64,000 nucleotides of DNA from Streptomyces sp. NBC_01294 (GTDB lineage Bacteria > Actinomycetota > Actinomycetes > Streptomycetales > Streptomycetaceae). The notes under the pieces were generated by a model. That model did no database searches. It was not told the DNA's origin and saw nothing but the letters and a program-made list of their open reading frames with translations. Below are positions 41,893 to 50,986 of this stretch, piece by piece. Position 1 is the first letter of the stretch. Every line of letters starts with the position of its first letter. Both the position numbers and the translations under genes were made by a program. Location of the stretch: the NCBI RefSeq assembly GCF_035917235.1, contig NZ_CP108423.1, positions 5,299,501-5,363,500 of the forward strand, written 5' to 3'.

Positions 41893-43281
41893 TCAGACCC
41901 AGCCGTTCTCTTCGGACGAGGGGGACGCGTCATACGAGTCGGATGCGTCGGGAGTGGCGTGGGCGCTGACGGTGGCGCTGGTGGAGAAGGCCTCGCCCGC
42001 CATGCCGGCGGTGAGGGTGGCGCCGTCGGCCGGGTCGATCAGCAGGAACGAGCCCGTCCGGCGGTTGCCGGTGTAGCGGTCGAGCGCCACCGGCTCGGCG
42101 GTGCGCAGCACCACGCGTCCGATGTCGTTGCTCTTCAACCCCTGCGCCCCGGAGCGCTGTTCGAGCGTGCCGATGTCGATCCGGTACGCGATGTCCGTGA
42201 CCAGCGCGCGCACGGTGCGGGTGGTGTGCTTGAGCAGCACCTTGGCGCCGATGTGCAGCGGGCGGTCGTTGAGGTGGCAGACGTCGGCCTCGATGTCCCT
42301 CGTGGGCACCGGGGCCGGGCCGCCGCCCGCGATCAGGTCGCCGCGGGATATGTCGATGTCGTCGGCGAGCCGGAGCGTGACCGACTGCGGCGCCCAGGCG
42401 ACGTCGCTCTCCCGGCCGAGCGCGTCGATGGCCGCGACGGTGGTGGTGTGGCCGGAGGGCAGGACGGTGACGGCGTCCCCGACCCGCAGCACGCCGGAGG
42501 CCAGCTGGCCAGCGTAGCCGCGGTAGTCGCGGTACTCCGGGCTCTGCGGGCGGATCACGTACTGGACCGGGAAGCGCGCGGGCTGCCCGCCCGGGTCGCT
42601 GCCGACGGGGACGGTCTCCAGGTGCTCCAGCAGGGTCGGGCCGCCGTACCAGTCCATGCGGGCCGAGGGCTCGACGACGTTGTCACCGGCCAGCGCGGAG
42701 ATCGGGATCGCGACGACGCCCGTGATCCCGAGGGAGGCCGCGTAGGCGGTGAACTCCTCGGCGATGGCCGCGAAGACGGACTCCTGGTAGCCCACGAGGT
42801 CCATCTTGTTGACGGCGAGGACGACGTGGGGGACGCGCAGGAGGGCGGCGACGGCGGCGTGGCGGCGGGTCTGTTCGATGACGCCGTTGCGGGCGTCGAC
42901 CAGGACCACGGCGAGGTCGGCGGTGGAGGCGCCGGTGACCATGTTGCGGGTGTACTGCACGTGCCCGGGGGTGTCCGCGAGGATGAACCGGCGGCGCGCG
43001 GTGGCGAAGTAGCGGTAGGCGACGTCGATGGTGATGCCCTGCTCGCGTTCGGCGCGCAGGCCGTCGGTGAGCAGTGCGAGGTCGGGGGCGTCCTGGCCGC
43101 GCTGGGCGGAGACGGCCTCGACGGCCTCCATCTGGTCGGTCAGGACCGACTTGGAGTCGTGCAGCAGCCGGCCGACCAGGGTGGACTTGCCGTCGTCGAC
43201 GGATCCGGCGGTCGCGAAGCGCAGCAGGGTGGTCGCCGAGGCGTCGGCCAGGCCGGCGACCTGCTCGGTGAGAGAGGCCAT
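41893..43281 (-). CDS. cysN: Sulfate adenylyltransferase large subunit (CysN)
   Basis: A 462-aa GTPase subunit of ATP sulfurylase, which with CysD makes adenylyl sulfate (APS). The GTPase motifs are [10 protein letters not shown] near 26-35, [12 protein letters not shown] near 107 and NKMD near 160; translation-factor-like barrels follow. It is a CysN without a fused APS-kinase domain, so CysC is separate. The ATG at 43281 lies two bases after the cysD stop. The C-terminus ([14 protein letters not shown]) looks variable. The set is dedicated to activation, as no reduction genes are present. Confidence 0.95.
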   Translation of the reverse strand: MASLTEQVAGLADASATTLLRFATAGSVDDGKSTLVGRLLHDSKSVLTDQMEAVEAVSAQRGQDAPDLALLTDGLRAEREQGITIDVAYRYFATARRRFILADTPGHVQYTRNMVTGASTADLAVVLVDARNGVIEQTRRHAAVAALLRVPHVVLAVNKMDLVGYQESVFAAIAEEFTAYAASLGITGVVAIPISALAGDNVVEPSARMDWYGGPTLLEHLETVPVGSDPGGQPARFPVQYVIRPQSPEYRDYRGYAGQLASGVLRVGDAVTVLPSGHTTTVAAIDALGRESDVAWAPQSVTLRLADDIDISRGDLIAGGGPAPVPTRDIEADVCHLNDRPLHIGAKVLLKHTTRTVRALVTDIAYRIDIGTLEQRSGAQGLKSNDIGRVVLRTAEPVALDRYTGNRRTGSFLLIDPADGATLTAGMAGEAFSTSATVSAHATPDASDSYDASPSSEENGWV

Positions 43282-43283
43282 GT

Positions 43284-44222
43284 CTAGAAGTACCCTTCGC
43301 GCTTGCGGTCTTCCATCGCGGCCTCGGACATCTTGTCGTCGGCGCGGGTCGCTCCCCGCTCGGTGAGGCGGGAGACGGCGATCTCGGCGATCACGGCGTC
43401 GAGCGTGGCGGCGTCGGAGTCGACGGCGCCGGTGCAGGACATGTCGCCGACGGTGCGGTAGCGGATCAGGCGCGTCTCGGGCGTCTCGCCCTCCTTCGCA
43501 CCGCCCCACTCGCCGGCCGTGAGCCACATGCCGTTGCGGAGGAACACCTCGCGCTTGTGGGCGAAGTAGATCTCCGGGAGCTCGATGCCCTCGCGGGCGA
43601 TGTACTGCCAGACGTCCAGCTCGGTCCAGTTGGAGAGCGGGAAGACGCGCACGTGCTCGCCGGGCGCGTGGCGGCCGTTGTAGAGCTGCCACAACTCGGG
43701 CCGCTGACGCCGTGGATCCCAGGCACCGAACTCGTCGCGCAGCGAGAAGACGCGCTCCTTGGCGCGGGCCTTCTCCTCGTCGCGGCGGCCGCCGCCGAAG
43801 ACCGCGTCGAAGCGGTGGGAGCCGATGGCGTCCAGCAACGGCACCGTCTGCAGCGGGTTGCGGGTGCCGTCGGGGCGCTCTCGCAGCCGGCCGTCGTCGA
43901 TGAAGTCCTGGACGCGGGCGACGTGCAGGCGCAGGTGGTGCCGCGCCACCACGCGGTCGCGGTACTCGATGACCTCGGGGAAGTTGTGCCCGGTGTCGAC
44001 GTGCAGCAGGGAGAAGGGCGCCGGCGCCGGCGCGAACGCCTTCAGCGCCAGGTGCAGCATGACGATGGAGTCCTTGCCGCCGGAGAACAGGATCACCGGC
44101 CGCTCGAACTCACCGGCCACCTCGCGGAAGATGTGCACCGACTCCGCCTCGAGGGCGTCCAGGTGCGACAGCGCGAAGGGGTTCTCCGACGCCTCGATCG
44201 GACTCCGGGTCGCGGTCGTCAT
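43284..44222 (-). CDS. cysD: Sulfate adenylyltransferase small subunit (CysD)
   Basis: A 312-aa PP-loop ATP pyrophosphatase subunit that adenylates sulfate. The PP-loop motif SGGKDS is at residues 47-52; FGGGRRDEEKARAKER and ISRFPLSNWTELDVWQYI-like blocks (here VFPLSNWTELDVWQYI) follow as in CysD proteins. The ATG overlaps the cysC stop (ATGA), so cysC, cysD and cysN are translationally linked. It works as a heterodimer with the downstream CysN. Confidence 0.95.
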   Translation of the reverse strand: MTTATRSPIEASENPFALSHLDALEAESVHIFREVAGEFERPVILFSGGKDSIVMLHLALKAFAPAPAPFSLLHVDTGHNFPEVIEYRDRVVARHHLRLHVARVQDFIDDGRLRERPDGTRNPLQTVPLLDAIGSHRFDAVFGGGRRDEEKARAKERVFSLRDEFGAWDPRRQRPELWQLYNGRHAPGEHVRVFPLSNWTELDVWQYIAREGIELPEIYFAHKREVFLRNGMWLTAGEWGGAKEGETPETRLIRYRTVGDMSCTGAVDSDAATLDAVIAEIAVSRLTERGATRADDKMSEAAMEDRKREGYF

Positions 44223-44818
44223 ACCAGGTCCCTCTCGGTCAGGAAGGTGTACAGCTCGGCGGCGGACTCGGCCACCGAGCGGCCCTGTGTCTGGATACGC
44301 AGCTCCGGGTTCTCCGGGGCTTCGTACGGGTCGTCCACACCGGTGAGACCGGACATCTCACCGGCGGCCTGCTTGGCGTACAGGCCCTTCACGTCGCGCG
44401 CGGAGCAGAGCGCGACGGGGGTGGCCACGTGGATCTCCAGGAACTCCGTGCCGTGGGCGGCGTGCCGCTCGCGGACGGCGGCGCGGGATTCGGCGTACGG
44501 GGCGATGACCGGGGCCAGCACCTTGACGCCGTGGGAGGCCAGCCGCTGCGCCACGAAGCCGATCCGGGTCACGTTGGTGTGCCGGTCCTCCTTGCCGAAC
44601 CCCAGTCCCCCGGAGAGGAAGGCACGGATCTCGTCCCCGTCGAGCACCTCGACCTCGTGGCCCTCGGCGCGCAGGCGCTCGGCGAGGGCGAAGGCGAGGG
44701 TGGTCTTGCCCGAGCTGGGCAGCCCGGTCAGCCACACGGTGGCGCCGCGCTCGCGGGGGTCGCGGGCGGGTGGCGCCTGCGCGGTGTCCCCGGCGGCCAG
44801 GGCGTGAGCTGTGGTCAC
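44219..44818 (-). CDS. cysC: Adenylyl-sulfate kinase (CysC)
   Basis: A 199-aa APS kinase that phosphorylates APS to PAPS, the sulfo donor. P-loop GLPSSGKTT at 32-40, LDGDEIR near 59-65, DRHTNVTRIGFVAQRL near 78-93 and the lid DVKGLYAKQAAGEM near 142. The GTG at 44818 follows AGGAG and is preferred to longer extensions. It leads the cysC-cysD-cysN operon. With the sulfotransferase at 22922 it gives the cluster a private PAPS supply. Confidence 0.93.
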   Translation of the reverse strand: MTTAHALAAGDTAQAPPARDPRERGATVWLTGLPSSGKTTLAFALAERLRAEGHEVEVLDGDEIRAFLSGGLGFGKEDRHTNVTRIGFVAQRLASHGVKVLAPVIAPYAESRAAVRERHAAHGTEFLEIHVATPVALCSARDVKGLYAKQAAGEMSGLTGVDDPYEAPENPELRIQTQGRSVAESAAELYTFLTERDLV

Positions 44819-44949
44819 GGCGGTGTTCTCCTGAAAGTGGGATGGCGGGCTGTCAGGGGCGGTTGCCGCGCGCGGCCCTGCCCGATCCGGCCGTCCCGCG
44901 AGAACCACGCCCTCCCGCCGGCCGCCGGCTGAACGGAGCGGCGCGCACC

Positions 44950-44981
44950 CCCCGGCGGACGGCAGGAACCGTCCGCCGGGG
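44950..44981. terminator. Hairpin terminator
   Basis: 13-bp perfect arms (44950-44962 with 44969-44981), loop CAGGAA, just past the stop of the minus-strand alpha/beta-hydrolase gene. Confidence 0.75.
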
Positions 44982-44993
44982 TGGCGGGATCTC

Positions 44994-45770
44994 TCAGGTG
45001 GTGGCGAACTCGGCCAGGACCCGGCCGAGGACGTCCATGTCGATCCGGTGCCAGGCACCGGGCAGCTCGATCCCCCGGCCGTTGGGCAGGGCGGCGGCGG
45101 TCGCCTGCGCCGCCGCGCGCAGCCAGCCGCTGGTGCCCTCGCTGTTGAGGACCAGGGTCTCGGTGCGGTACCCGGCGAGCCGATCGACCGGGACGGTGTA
45201 GTCGCCGCAGATCTCGGTGTCGTAGGCGAGGGTGTGGGCGTTCGCCTCGTTCATCGCCCAGATGGGGCCCTTGCGCCACTCCGCGATGGTGTCGGGCGTG
45301 AAGCCCAGGAAGCCGCCGAGGAAGTGCTCGACCGCCTCGTCGCGCCGGTCCTCCGCCAGGATGACCCGCAGCGTCTTCGCGAAGTTCCACACGGGCTTCG
45401 GGTATCCGTCGACCCGGAAGAACGGCTCGTGCAGCGCGAGCTTGGTGATGGGGGCGCCGGCGAGCGCCGCCTCGATCGCCAGGTTCGCGCCCGTGGACCC
45501 GGCGAACACGACGGCCGAGCCGCCGGCCTCCTGGATCACCGCCTCGAGGTCCTCGATCTCCCGCTCGACGGCGTACTCGGGGGCGTCGCCGCTCTGGCCG
45601 CGCCCCCGGCGGTCGTAGACGTAGGTGGTGCAGTGCGGTGCCAACTCGGGCACCAGGGCGTCGAAGATGGTGTGATCGCGGAACGAACCGTTGAGAAGCA
45701 CGATCGGCGGGCCTTCGCCCGCCTTCTCATAGGCGATCGTCGTGCCGTCCCGGGAAACGACCTTGCGCAT
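44994..45770 (-). CDS. Alpha/beta-hydrolase
   Basis: A 258-aa alpha/beta-hydrolase fold protein. It shows the oxyanion region VLLNGSFRDH near residue 26, YDRRGRGQSGDAP, a nucleophile elbow with Ser (FAGSTGANLA near residue 92), and a C-terminal catalytic His in GAWHRID. The Ser nucleophile points to an esterase, lyase or thioesterase rather than a classic epoxide hydrolase, which would have Asp. Kinamycin and lomaiviticin clusters contain hydrolases of this fold (Alp1U, Lom6), so a role in late ring opening or deacylation is possible. The ATG at 45770 has GAGGAG upstream. Confidence 0.82.
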   Translation of the reverse strand: MRKVVSRDGTTIAYEKAGEGPPIVLLNGSFRDHTIFDALVPELAPHCTTYVYDRRGRGQSGDAPEYAVEREIEDLEAVIQEAGGSAVVFAGSTGANLAIEAALAGAPITKLALHEPFFRVDGYPKPVWNFAKTLRVILAEDRRDEAVEHFLGGFLGFTPDTIAEWRKGPIWAMNEANAHTLAYDTEICGDYTVPVDRLAGYRTETLVLNSEGTSGWLRAAAQATAAALPNGRGIELPGAWHRIDMDVLGRVLAEFATT

Positions 45771-45881
45771 CACGCACTCCTCATGCCGCGGAGGTGCTCT
45801 CACCTCGCCGTATGTCGGCATCTTCGAGCGCGTCGGTGGATCACCGGTCGAGGACCGGTCGCGGGTGGCGGCCCGCGCCCC

Positions 45882-46502
45882 TCACGAGAGCCAGCCGGCC
45901 TCGGTGGCGATGCGGACGGCATCGATCCGGTTGCGGGCGTTGAGCTTCACCACGGTCGTCGTCAGGTAGTTGCGCACCGTGCCGATCGACAGGTGCAGCT
46001 TCGCGGCGATCTCCCGGGGCTCGTCGCCCTGGGCGGCCATGCCCAGTACCTCGATCTCGCGCTCGGACAGGGGGTTCTCCCCGATGTCCCAGGCGCTCAT
46101 GGCGATCTGAGGGTTGATCACCCGGCGGCCGGCGGCGACCTCCCTGACGGCCTGCGCGAGCCCTTCGGCCGGGGAGTCCTTGAGCAGGAAGCCCGAGACG
46201 CGCGCGGCCATCGCGCGGCGCAGCAGGCCGGGACGTCCCAGTCCGGTCATGATCAGCGTGCGGCAGGCCGGCAGCTGGTCGTGCAGCATCTCGGCCGCGG
46301 TGAGGCCGTCCATGTTCGGCAGGTCGACGTCCATGATCGCCACGTCCGGCCGGCACTCCAGTGCGGTCGGGACGATCAGGTCACCTCTGTCCACGACGGC
46401 GACGACTTCCAGGTCCGGCTCCAGTTCGAGCAACGCGACCAGTGCTCCCCGCACCATGTGCATGTCCTCGGCGAGGAGAATTCTGATCCCCCGATTGTCC
46501 AC
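45882..46502 (-). CDS. NarL/FixJ-type response regulator
   Basis: A 206-aa two-component regulator. The receiver domain has the acidic pair near 12-13 and phospho-acceptor Asp58 (VAIMDVDLP), with Lys108 region (GFLLKDSP). The LuxR-type helix-turn-helix is at about 144-197 (LSEREIEVLGMAA, then IGTVRNYLTTTVVKLNARNRIDAV). The GTG at 46502 has a weak GGGGGA site. It is read 60 bp after the sensor kinase gene at 46563, its evident partner. It may control the YcaO operon, the SARP gene or the polyketide promoters. Confidence 0.9.
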   Translation of the reverse strand: MDNRGIRILLAEDMHMVRGALVALLELEPDLEVVAVVDRGDLIVPTALECRPDVAIMDVDLPNMDGLTAAEMLHDQLPACRTLIMTGLGRPGLLRRAMAARVSGFLLKDSPAEGLAQAVREVAAGRRVINPQIAMSAWDIGENPLSEREIEVLGMAAQGDEPREIAAKLHLSIGTVRNYLTTTVVKLNARNRIDAVRIATEAGWLS

Positions 46503-46562
46503 CTATCCCCCTTTTACCATCCCCCGAATGGTGTGCAATTCTTCAGAATTATCCATGAAATA

Positions 46563-48590
46563 TCAGACCGCTGCGTCCGCCTCTCGGAGTGTGGACGGCG
46601 GATCCTCCGTGGGGGAGGAGAATTCCGGCCGTGCCCCTCGGCTTTCGGACGGGTCGTGTGCGCCCAGCTGCCCGCGGTACCCGCGCGCCACGAGCCGGAC
46701 GTCGGCGAGCGCCTGGCGGGAGATGCAGAGCACGGTGGTCAGCTCGTCCCGCGCGGCCTCCGGTGCCTGCGGGAGCAGCCGGTGGATGAGCGCGCACTTC
46801 ATCGTGACCGTGGACAGGCTCGATCCGAGCACCTCGTGCAGCTCGCGCTCCACGATCAGGCGCTCGCGGGCGACGGCCAGCCGCGCCAGCGCGCCCCGGG
46901 CTTCGTGCAGCTCGGTGACCAGCCGGTACAGCGCGGTGAAGCCGGAGATGACCAGGCCCGCCACCAGTGAGGAGTCGGCCAGGTAGACGATGTCGGACAG
47001 CGGTGTGCCGCCGGCCGCCGCCAGCGGCACGATCACCGCGACCGAGGCCGTACTGAGTGCCAGCCGGAGCTTGCCCGGCACGGTGATCAGGAGCGATGCG
47101 GCGAGGAAGCCGGCCATGGAGCCCCAGGGTCCGCCGAGCCACAGCAGGGGGGCGTAGGTGGCCGCGGCCTGGAGCCCGAGGGTGAGCGCCCGCACGTGCG
47201 GGGGCCAGGTGCGCGCGCGGCGCAGCGAGTGCAGCACCTGCAGCGCCACGACGACGGCGAAGCAGCCGAGGAAGGCGAGCGCGGCGGCCCCGGACCCGGC
47301 GATCTGCGCGGCGTTGATCACGGTGATGAGGCTGTAGCCGGCCAGCACGGCCACGAGCATGCTCCGTGCCATCCGGGGCGCCCAGTTCCGGGCGTCCCGC
47401 CCGTGGTCCTCGGGTTCGGGCTCGGCGCCCCGGTCGTCTCCCGGGCCCGTGGCGGTGGCCGGGGCGTGGGCGACGACCTCGAACCAGCCGTCGCCGGTCG
47501 GCCCGCTGCTCAGATCGCCGCCGACGCCGCGCAGCCGGGTCGCCAGGTTGCCGAGCCCGCTGCCGCCGCCCGCGATGGTGTCCGTACTGGCGTCCCCGAC
47601 GCCGTCGTTGCGGATCCGCAGGGTCGCCGTCCCGCCGTCCAGGGAGGCGGTGATCGTGCAGTGCTGCGCCTTGCTGTGCCGCAGCGCGTTGGTGACGCTC
47701 TCGCGCAGCACGATCGCCAGTACGGTGTCCACCTCCCGCGGGAGCGGGCTGCAGCTCAGGTCGGCCCCGGCCTCGATCTGTGCGGCGGACAGCACCGAGA
47801 GCGCGGACTCGGTCTCGGCGGCCAGCGACATGTCGCGGTAGCCGGTCGCGACCAGGCGTACGTCGGCCAGCGCCTCGCTGGCGATGCCGAGCACCTCGGC
47901 GACCTCGGCCCCGGCCCGGTCGGGCGCGGACGGGAGCAGCCGGTAACCGAGTTCGGTCTTCAGTGCGATGGCCGACAGGCTGTAGCCGAGCAGGTCGTGC
48001 AGGTCGCCGGCGACGCGGAGGCGCTCCTGGACGACGGCCATTCCGGCCAGCGCGCGCCGGGTCTCGCGGATCTCGGCGACCAGACCGGACAGGGAGCTGA
48101 CCCCGTAGATGATGAGGCTGGCGAGCAGCGTGGCGCCGATGCTGTAGACCGCGACGCCCGGACCGGCGATCGCGACGACGGCGGGGACGATGCCCGCGGT
48201 GACCGCGGCGTACAGGGGCCAGCGGAGCCGGCCGGGCACGGCCAGCAGCACCGAGCCGGCGAGGAGTCCGGCCATCGCGCCCCACGGCAGTCCGAGCCAG
48301 GGGAGCGGCAGGTAGGTGACCAGGGCCTGGGCGGTGAGGGTCGACGCGCGGACGCGGACGGGCCAGGTGCGGGGTCGCCGGGTGGAGTGTGCGAACTGCA
48401 GGGCGAGGACGGCCGCCAGGCACAGCCCCAATAAGATCAGCCGTGCGGGACCGGGATGCTCGTCGAGCACGCCGAGCACGGTGACGAGCGTGTGGCCGCC
48501 GAGGACTCCCAGCGTGACCAGGAGGGCCATGCGCGGCGCCTGCAGCCCGGACTCGTCCTCCTGGCCGTGCCCGTGGAGTGCGTCGAGCAT
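46563..48590 (-). CDS. Sensor histidine kinase with a duplicated membrane and dimerisation half
   Basis: A 675-aa NarX/DesK-like kinase of unusual build. Residues 1-380 are a complete kinase: membrane segments about 21-170, HisKA_3 with His198 (GDLHDLLGYSLS), then an ATPase domain (RESVTNALRH near 297, NDGVGD near 328, GGGSGLGNLATRL near 341). Residues 405-640 repeat the membrane part and a second HisKA_3 with His585 (RELHEVLGSSLS) but end without an ATPase domain. The two halves are clearly similar (TWPVRVRASTL versus TWPPHVRALTL). The ATG at 48590 follows AGGAGG. The second His may be phosphorylated by the first ATPase or serve as a decoy. Confidence 0.85.
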   Translation of the reverse strand: MLDALHGHGQEDESGLQAPRMALLVTLGVLGGHTLVTVLGVLDEHPGPARLILLGLCLAAVLALQFAHSTRRPRTWPVRVRASTLTAQALVTYLPLPWLGLPWGAMAGLLAGSVLLAVPGRLRWPLYAAVTAGIVPAVVAIAGPGVAVYSIGATLLASLIIYGVSSLSGLVAEIRETRRALAGMAVVQERLRVAGDLHDLLGYSLSAIALKTELGYRLLPSAPDRAGAEVAEVLGIASEALADVRLVATGYRDMSLAAETESALSVLSAAQIEAGADLSCSPLPREVDTVLAIVLRESVTNALRHSKAQHCTITASLDGGTATLRIRNDGVGDASTDTIAGGGSGLGNLATRLRGVGGDLSSGPTGDGWFEVVAHAPATATGPGDDRGAEPEPEDHGRDARNWAPRMARSMLVAVLAGYSLITVINAAQIAGSGAAALAFLGCFAVVVALQVLHSLRRARTWPPHVRALTLGLQAAATYAPLLWLGGPWGSMAGFLAASLLITVPGKLRLALSTASVAVIVPLAAAGGTPLSDIVYLADSSLVAGLVISGFTALYRLVTELHEARGALARLAVARERLIVERELHEVLGSSLSTVTMKCALIHRLLPQAPEAARDELTTVLCISRQALADVRLVARGYRGQLGAHDPSESRGARPEFSSPTEDPPSTLREADAAV

Positions 48591-48771
48591 CGGCGCGTGC
48601 CTCCTGGTCCGACCTGCGGTGACTGGGAGCGCGGGCAAGCGCCCGTCTACCCGCCCCTTGAATACCGCGGTGATCTTACCTGCGAAGCATCAGCTTGTCA
48701 TGACCACAATCTTCAATTTTTCCGGCTTCTTTTTCCGCGTCAGATCGCCGCCATTGGTGGCCTTTCGGGTT

Positions 48772-50979
48772 CTAGAGGAAAAGTGGAATCGGGTTGAGAT
48801 CCTCGTAACGGGTGGGTGAGTCGAGCCTGCCCAGCCGCACCGGTACGTCGAACAGACGGCCGGGCGCGAACCTGGCCCAGAAGTGCCGCAGACCCGGGAC
48901 GATCACCTTCACCACCGGCAGCCCGAGGTCGGGCCGGGTCTGGTCGAGCACGAGCACCTCCAGACCGTGGCTCCGGGCCAGCGCGCAGAGGTGGTCCAGG
49001 TCGTCGCGCAGGTTGGCGCGCGGGACGTGGGCGTAGTCGGCTCGGGTGCGCGCGGGACGCTCGGGGTCGGGCACGAGGTAGGGCTGCGAGGCGACCGTCG
49101 CCCCGCGCAGCCAGTCGAGCAGGTGCCCGGGCAGCCCCGACGCGTAGCCGCCGGTCACGGCGGGCAGCATCTGGCCCAGCTCGGTGACGGCACGGCTCAG
49201 CGCGACGGCGGGATCGAGGTGCGCGCCGAAGCCGAGCATGATGTCCTCGGCCGGTGCGCCGACGCGGTGGGAGACCGCGGCCATGACCGGGATGCCCAGG
49301 TCGGCCGTCAGGTCGAGGACCCAGATCGTGCGGTCCAGTTCGCGGAACCGGTCGGGCAGGGCGGAGATCCACGGGTCGCCGAACGAGTCGAGGTCCACGC
49401 CGGCGTGGCGGGTCCGGTTGTACCACCACAGGGCGACGGCGTCCCGCTCGACCAGTTCGAGGAAGCCCTGCAGGATGGCGTCCTCGACGGTGCCGCCCGC
49501 GGCGTTGCCGTTGGAGTCGGCGACGATCGAGGCGGTCCCGTCGCCGCCGAAGTACAGCAGGTCGGTCGGCAGGAGCCGGTGCGTACCCCCGGTGAGCGAC
49601 CAGACCGGCGTCCACTCGGTCTTGACGTCCTCGTCGAAAGGCTCGGGCACGTGCTGGAAGGGAATGCCCGGGGCATTCCACCGCTCGCGCTCCTGGTATT
49701 GGCGTGCGTCGAACTGCATGCATTCACCCGGATGGACGGCATCGGGCGCGAGGTCGCGGTAACTGCCGAGCACCGTGGCCTCGTCACCGAAGCGCGTCGC
49801 GCTGTACCGCTCGACCGCCTCGCACAGCGCGCTGACCCTGGCGTCCAGGTCGGTGCGCCCCTTGCCGCCGCTCTGCATGCGCAGTCCGGCACGGTACGAG
49901 CGCAGGTCGCAGTCGCTCAGGGCCAGGTTGGGCCCGGCCTTGTAGCAGTGCAGGAACGAGGGGCTGCGCGGGTCGCGGACCACCCGCTCGACGATGCCCG
50001 TGACGGGATCGGCGAGGTGGCCGTGGCGCTCCCACATCTGCTCGGCGGAGAGCGCGCGGTGCCCGTTGCCGGCTGCCACGCCCTTCGGCCGGGAGACCGG
50101 GCGGACCGGCCGCAGGGCGCGGTCGGAGACCAGGCCGGGGTCGCCGCAGTCCGGGCACTGGGGCCGCAGGGAGACCGGGTGGTGGGTGGCGCTGAGCGTC
50201 AGGGTGTCCAGTGTCCAGACGGCGTTCTGATTGTCGTCGCGCAGGCCGGCGAGCCATTTGGCGGCCTCGAGCGCCGCCGTCTGGAGCCCGAGTTCGCGGG
50301 TCGCCGTCAGCGAGGCCTCCGGAACCCGCACCGGGCCGGCCAGGCCGAGCGCGCGCCGTACGTGGGTCTCGCCGCGCCGGTGGGAGCGCAGCCGCACGGC
50401 CATGCAGGACCAACAGGGCCCGGTGCCCGGCCGGAAGACCGGGCCGATCCACAGCTGCGCCCCGTACGGCTTGGCCGGCAGCCACGGCCGGCCGTCCGCG
50501 AGCCGGGCGGCGTTGAACTCGCCCAGCGCCGGGTCGAGGTAGTCGTCGCAGACCACCAGGGTGAAGGGCGCCTCGGGGCCGCAGGACAGGCCCGCCGCGC
50601 GGCAGGCCCGTTCGGCCGCGGCCGCGTCGGCCCCGCCGAAGGCGACGACGTTCACCGCGGCGTCGGACGGGCAGCCGACTCCGGCCAGGTCCCAGTACGC
50701 TCCGGCCGCCGCGTCCTGCGGGCCCGTGCGGAAGCCGACGAGGCCTGCCGCGGCGAGCCGGTCGAGCATGCCGTCCAGTTCCTTCGCCGGCATCTGCGCG
50801 GTCGCCCGCAGCTCGGCGAGGGTCAGGGAACCGTCGAGCAGGGGGGCCACCCGCTGGATGGCGGTTCCCGAGAGGGCCGTCGTGCCGCGGGGCGAGACGA
50901 GGTAGACCGCCTCGCCCGGGACGATCTCGGCCCGAAGGTGCCGCCGGAATCCGATCTGCCGTTCGTCCGCCAGCATCAT
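48772..50979 (-). CDS. Fused leader-binding/YcaO cyclodehydratase (TOMM-type RiPP enzyme)
   Basis: A 735-aa protein expected to activate peptide backbone amides with ATP and form azolines or related changes. Residues about 1-85 look like a winged-helix leader-recognition domain. An E1-like part follows with a zinc tetrad Cys189, Cys192, Cys275 and Cys278. The YcaO domain (about 330-735) keeps the ATP-binding motifs SALCEAVERYSA near 383-394 and NGNAAGGTVEDAILQGFLELVERDA near 490-514, and ends in PIPLFL, close to the Pro-rich tail of azoline-forming YcaOs. Its ATG lies seven bases after the stop of a 38-aa peptide gene. No dehydrogenase, protease or dedicated transporter is beside it. Confidence 0.88.
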   Translation of the reverse strand: MMLADERQIGFRRHLRAEIVPGEAVYLVSPRGTTALSGTAIQRVAPLLDGSLTLAELRATAQMPAKELDGMLDRLAAAGLVGFRTGPQDAAAGAYWDLAGVGCPSDAAVNVVAFGGADAAAAERACRAAGLSCGPEAPFTLVVCDDYLDPALGEFNAARLADGRPWLPAKPYGAQLWIGPVFRPGTGPCWSCMAVRLRSHRRGETHVRRALGLAGPVRVPEASLTATRELGLQTAALEAAKWLAGLRDDNQNAVWTLDTLTLSATHHPVSLRPQCPDCGDPGLVSDRALRPVRPVSRPKGVAAGNGHRALSAEQMWERHGHLADPVTGIVERVVRDPRSPSFLHCYKAGPNLALSDCDLRSYRAGLRMQSGGKGRTDLDARVSALCEAVERYSATRFGDEATVLGSYRDLAPDAVHPGECMQFDARQYQERERWNAPGIPFQHVPEPFDEDVKTEWTPVWSLTGGTHRLLPTDLLYFGGDGTASIVADSNGNAAGGTVEDAILQGFLELVERDAVALWWYNRTRHAGVDLDSFGDPWISALPDRFRELDRTIWVLDLTADLGIPVMAAVSHRVGAPAEDIMLGFGAHLDPAVALSRAVTELGQMLPAVTGGYASGLPGHLLDWLRGATVASQPYLVPDPERPARTRADYAHVPRANLRDDLDHLCALARSHGLEVLVLDQTRPDLGLPVVKVIVPGLRHFWARFAPGRLFDVPVRLGRLDSPTRYEDLNPIPLFL

Positions 50980-50986
50980 CGCCGCT

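Noticed and set aside
41550..41933. Minus-strand 127-aa Gly-Pro-Arg-Ala repeat frame
   Set aside because: It is read through the minisatellite, starts inside cysN, has no ribosome site and is explained by the 9-bp repeats.
41624..42076. Plus-strand 150-aa His-Gly-Val repeat frame
   Set aside because: It overlaps the end of cysN in antisense and is a by-product of the same repeat.
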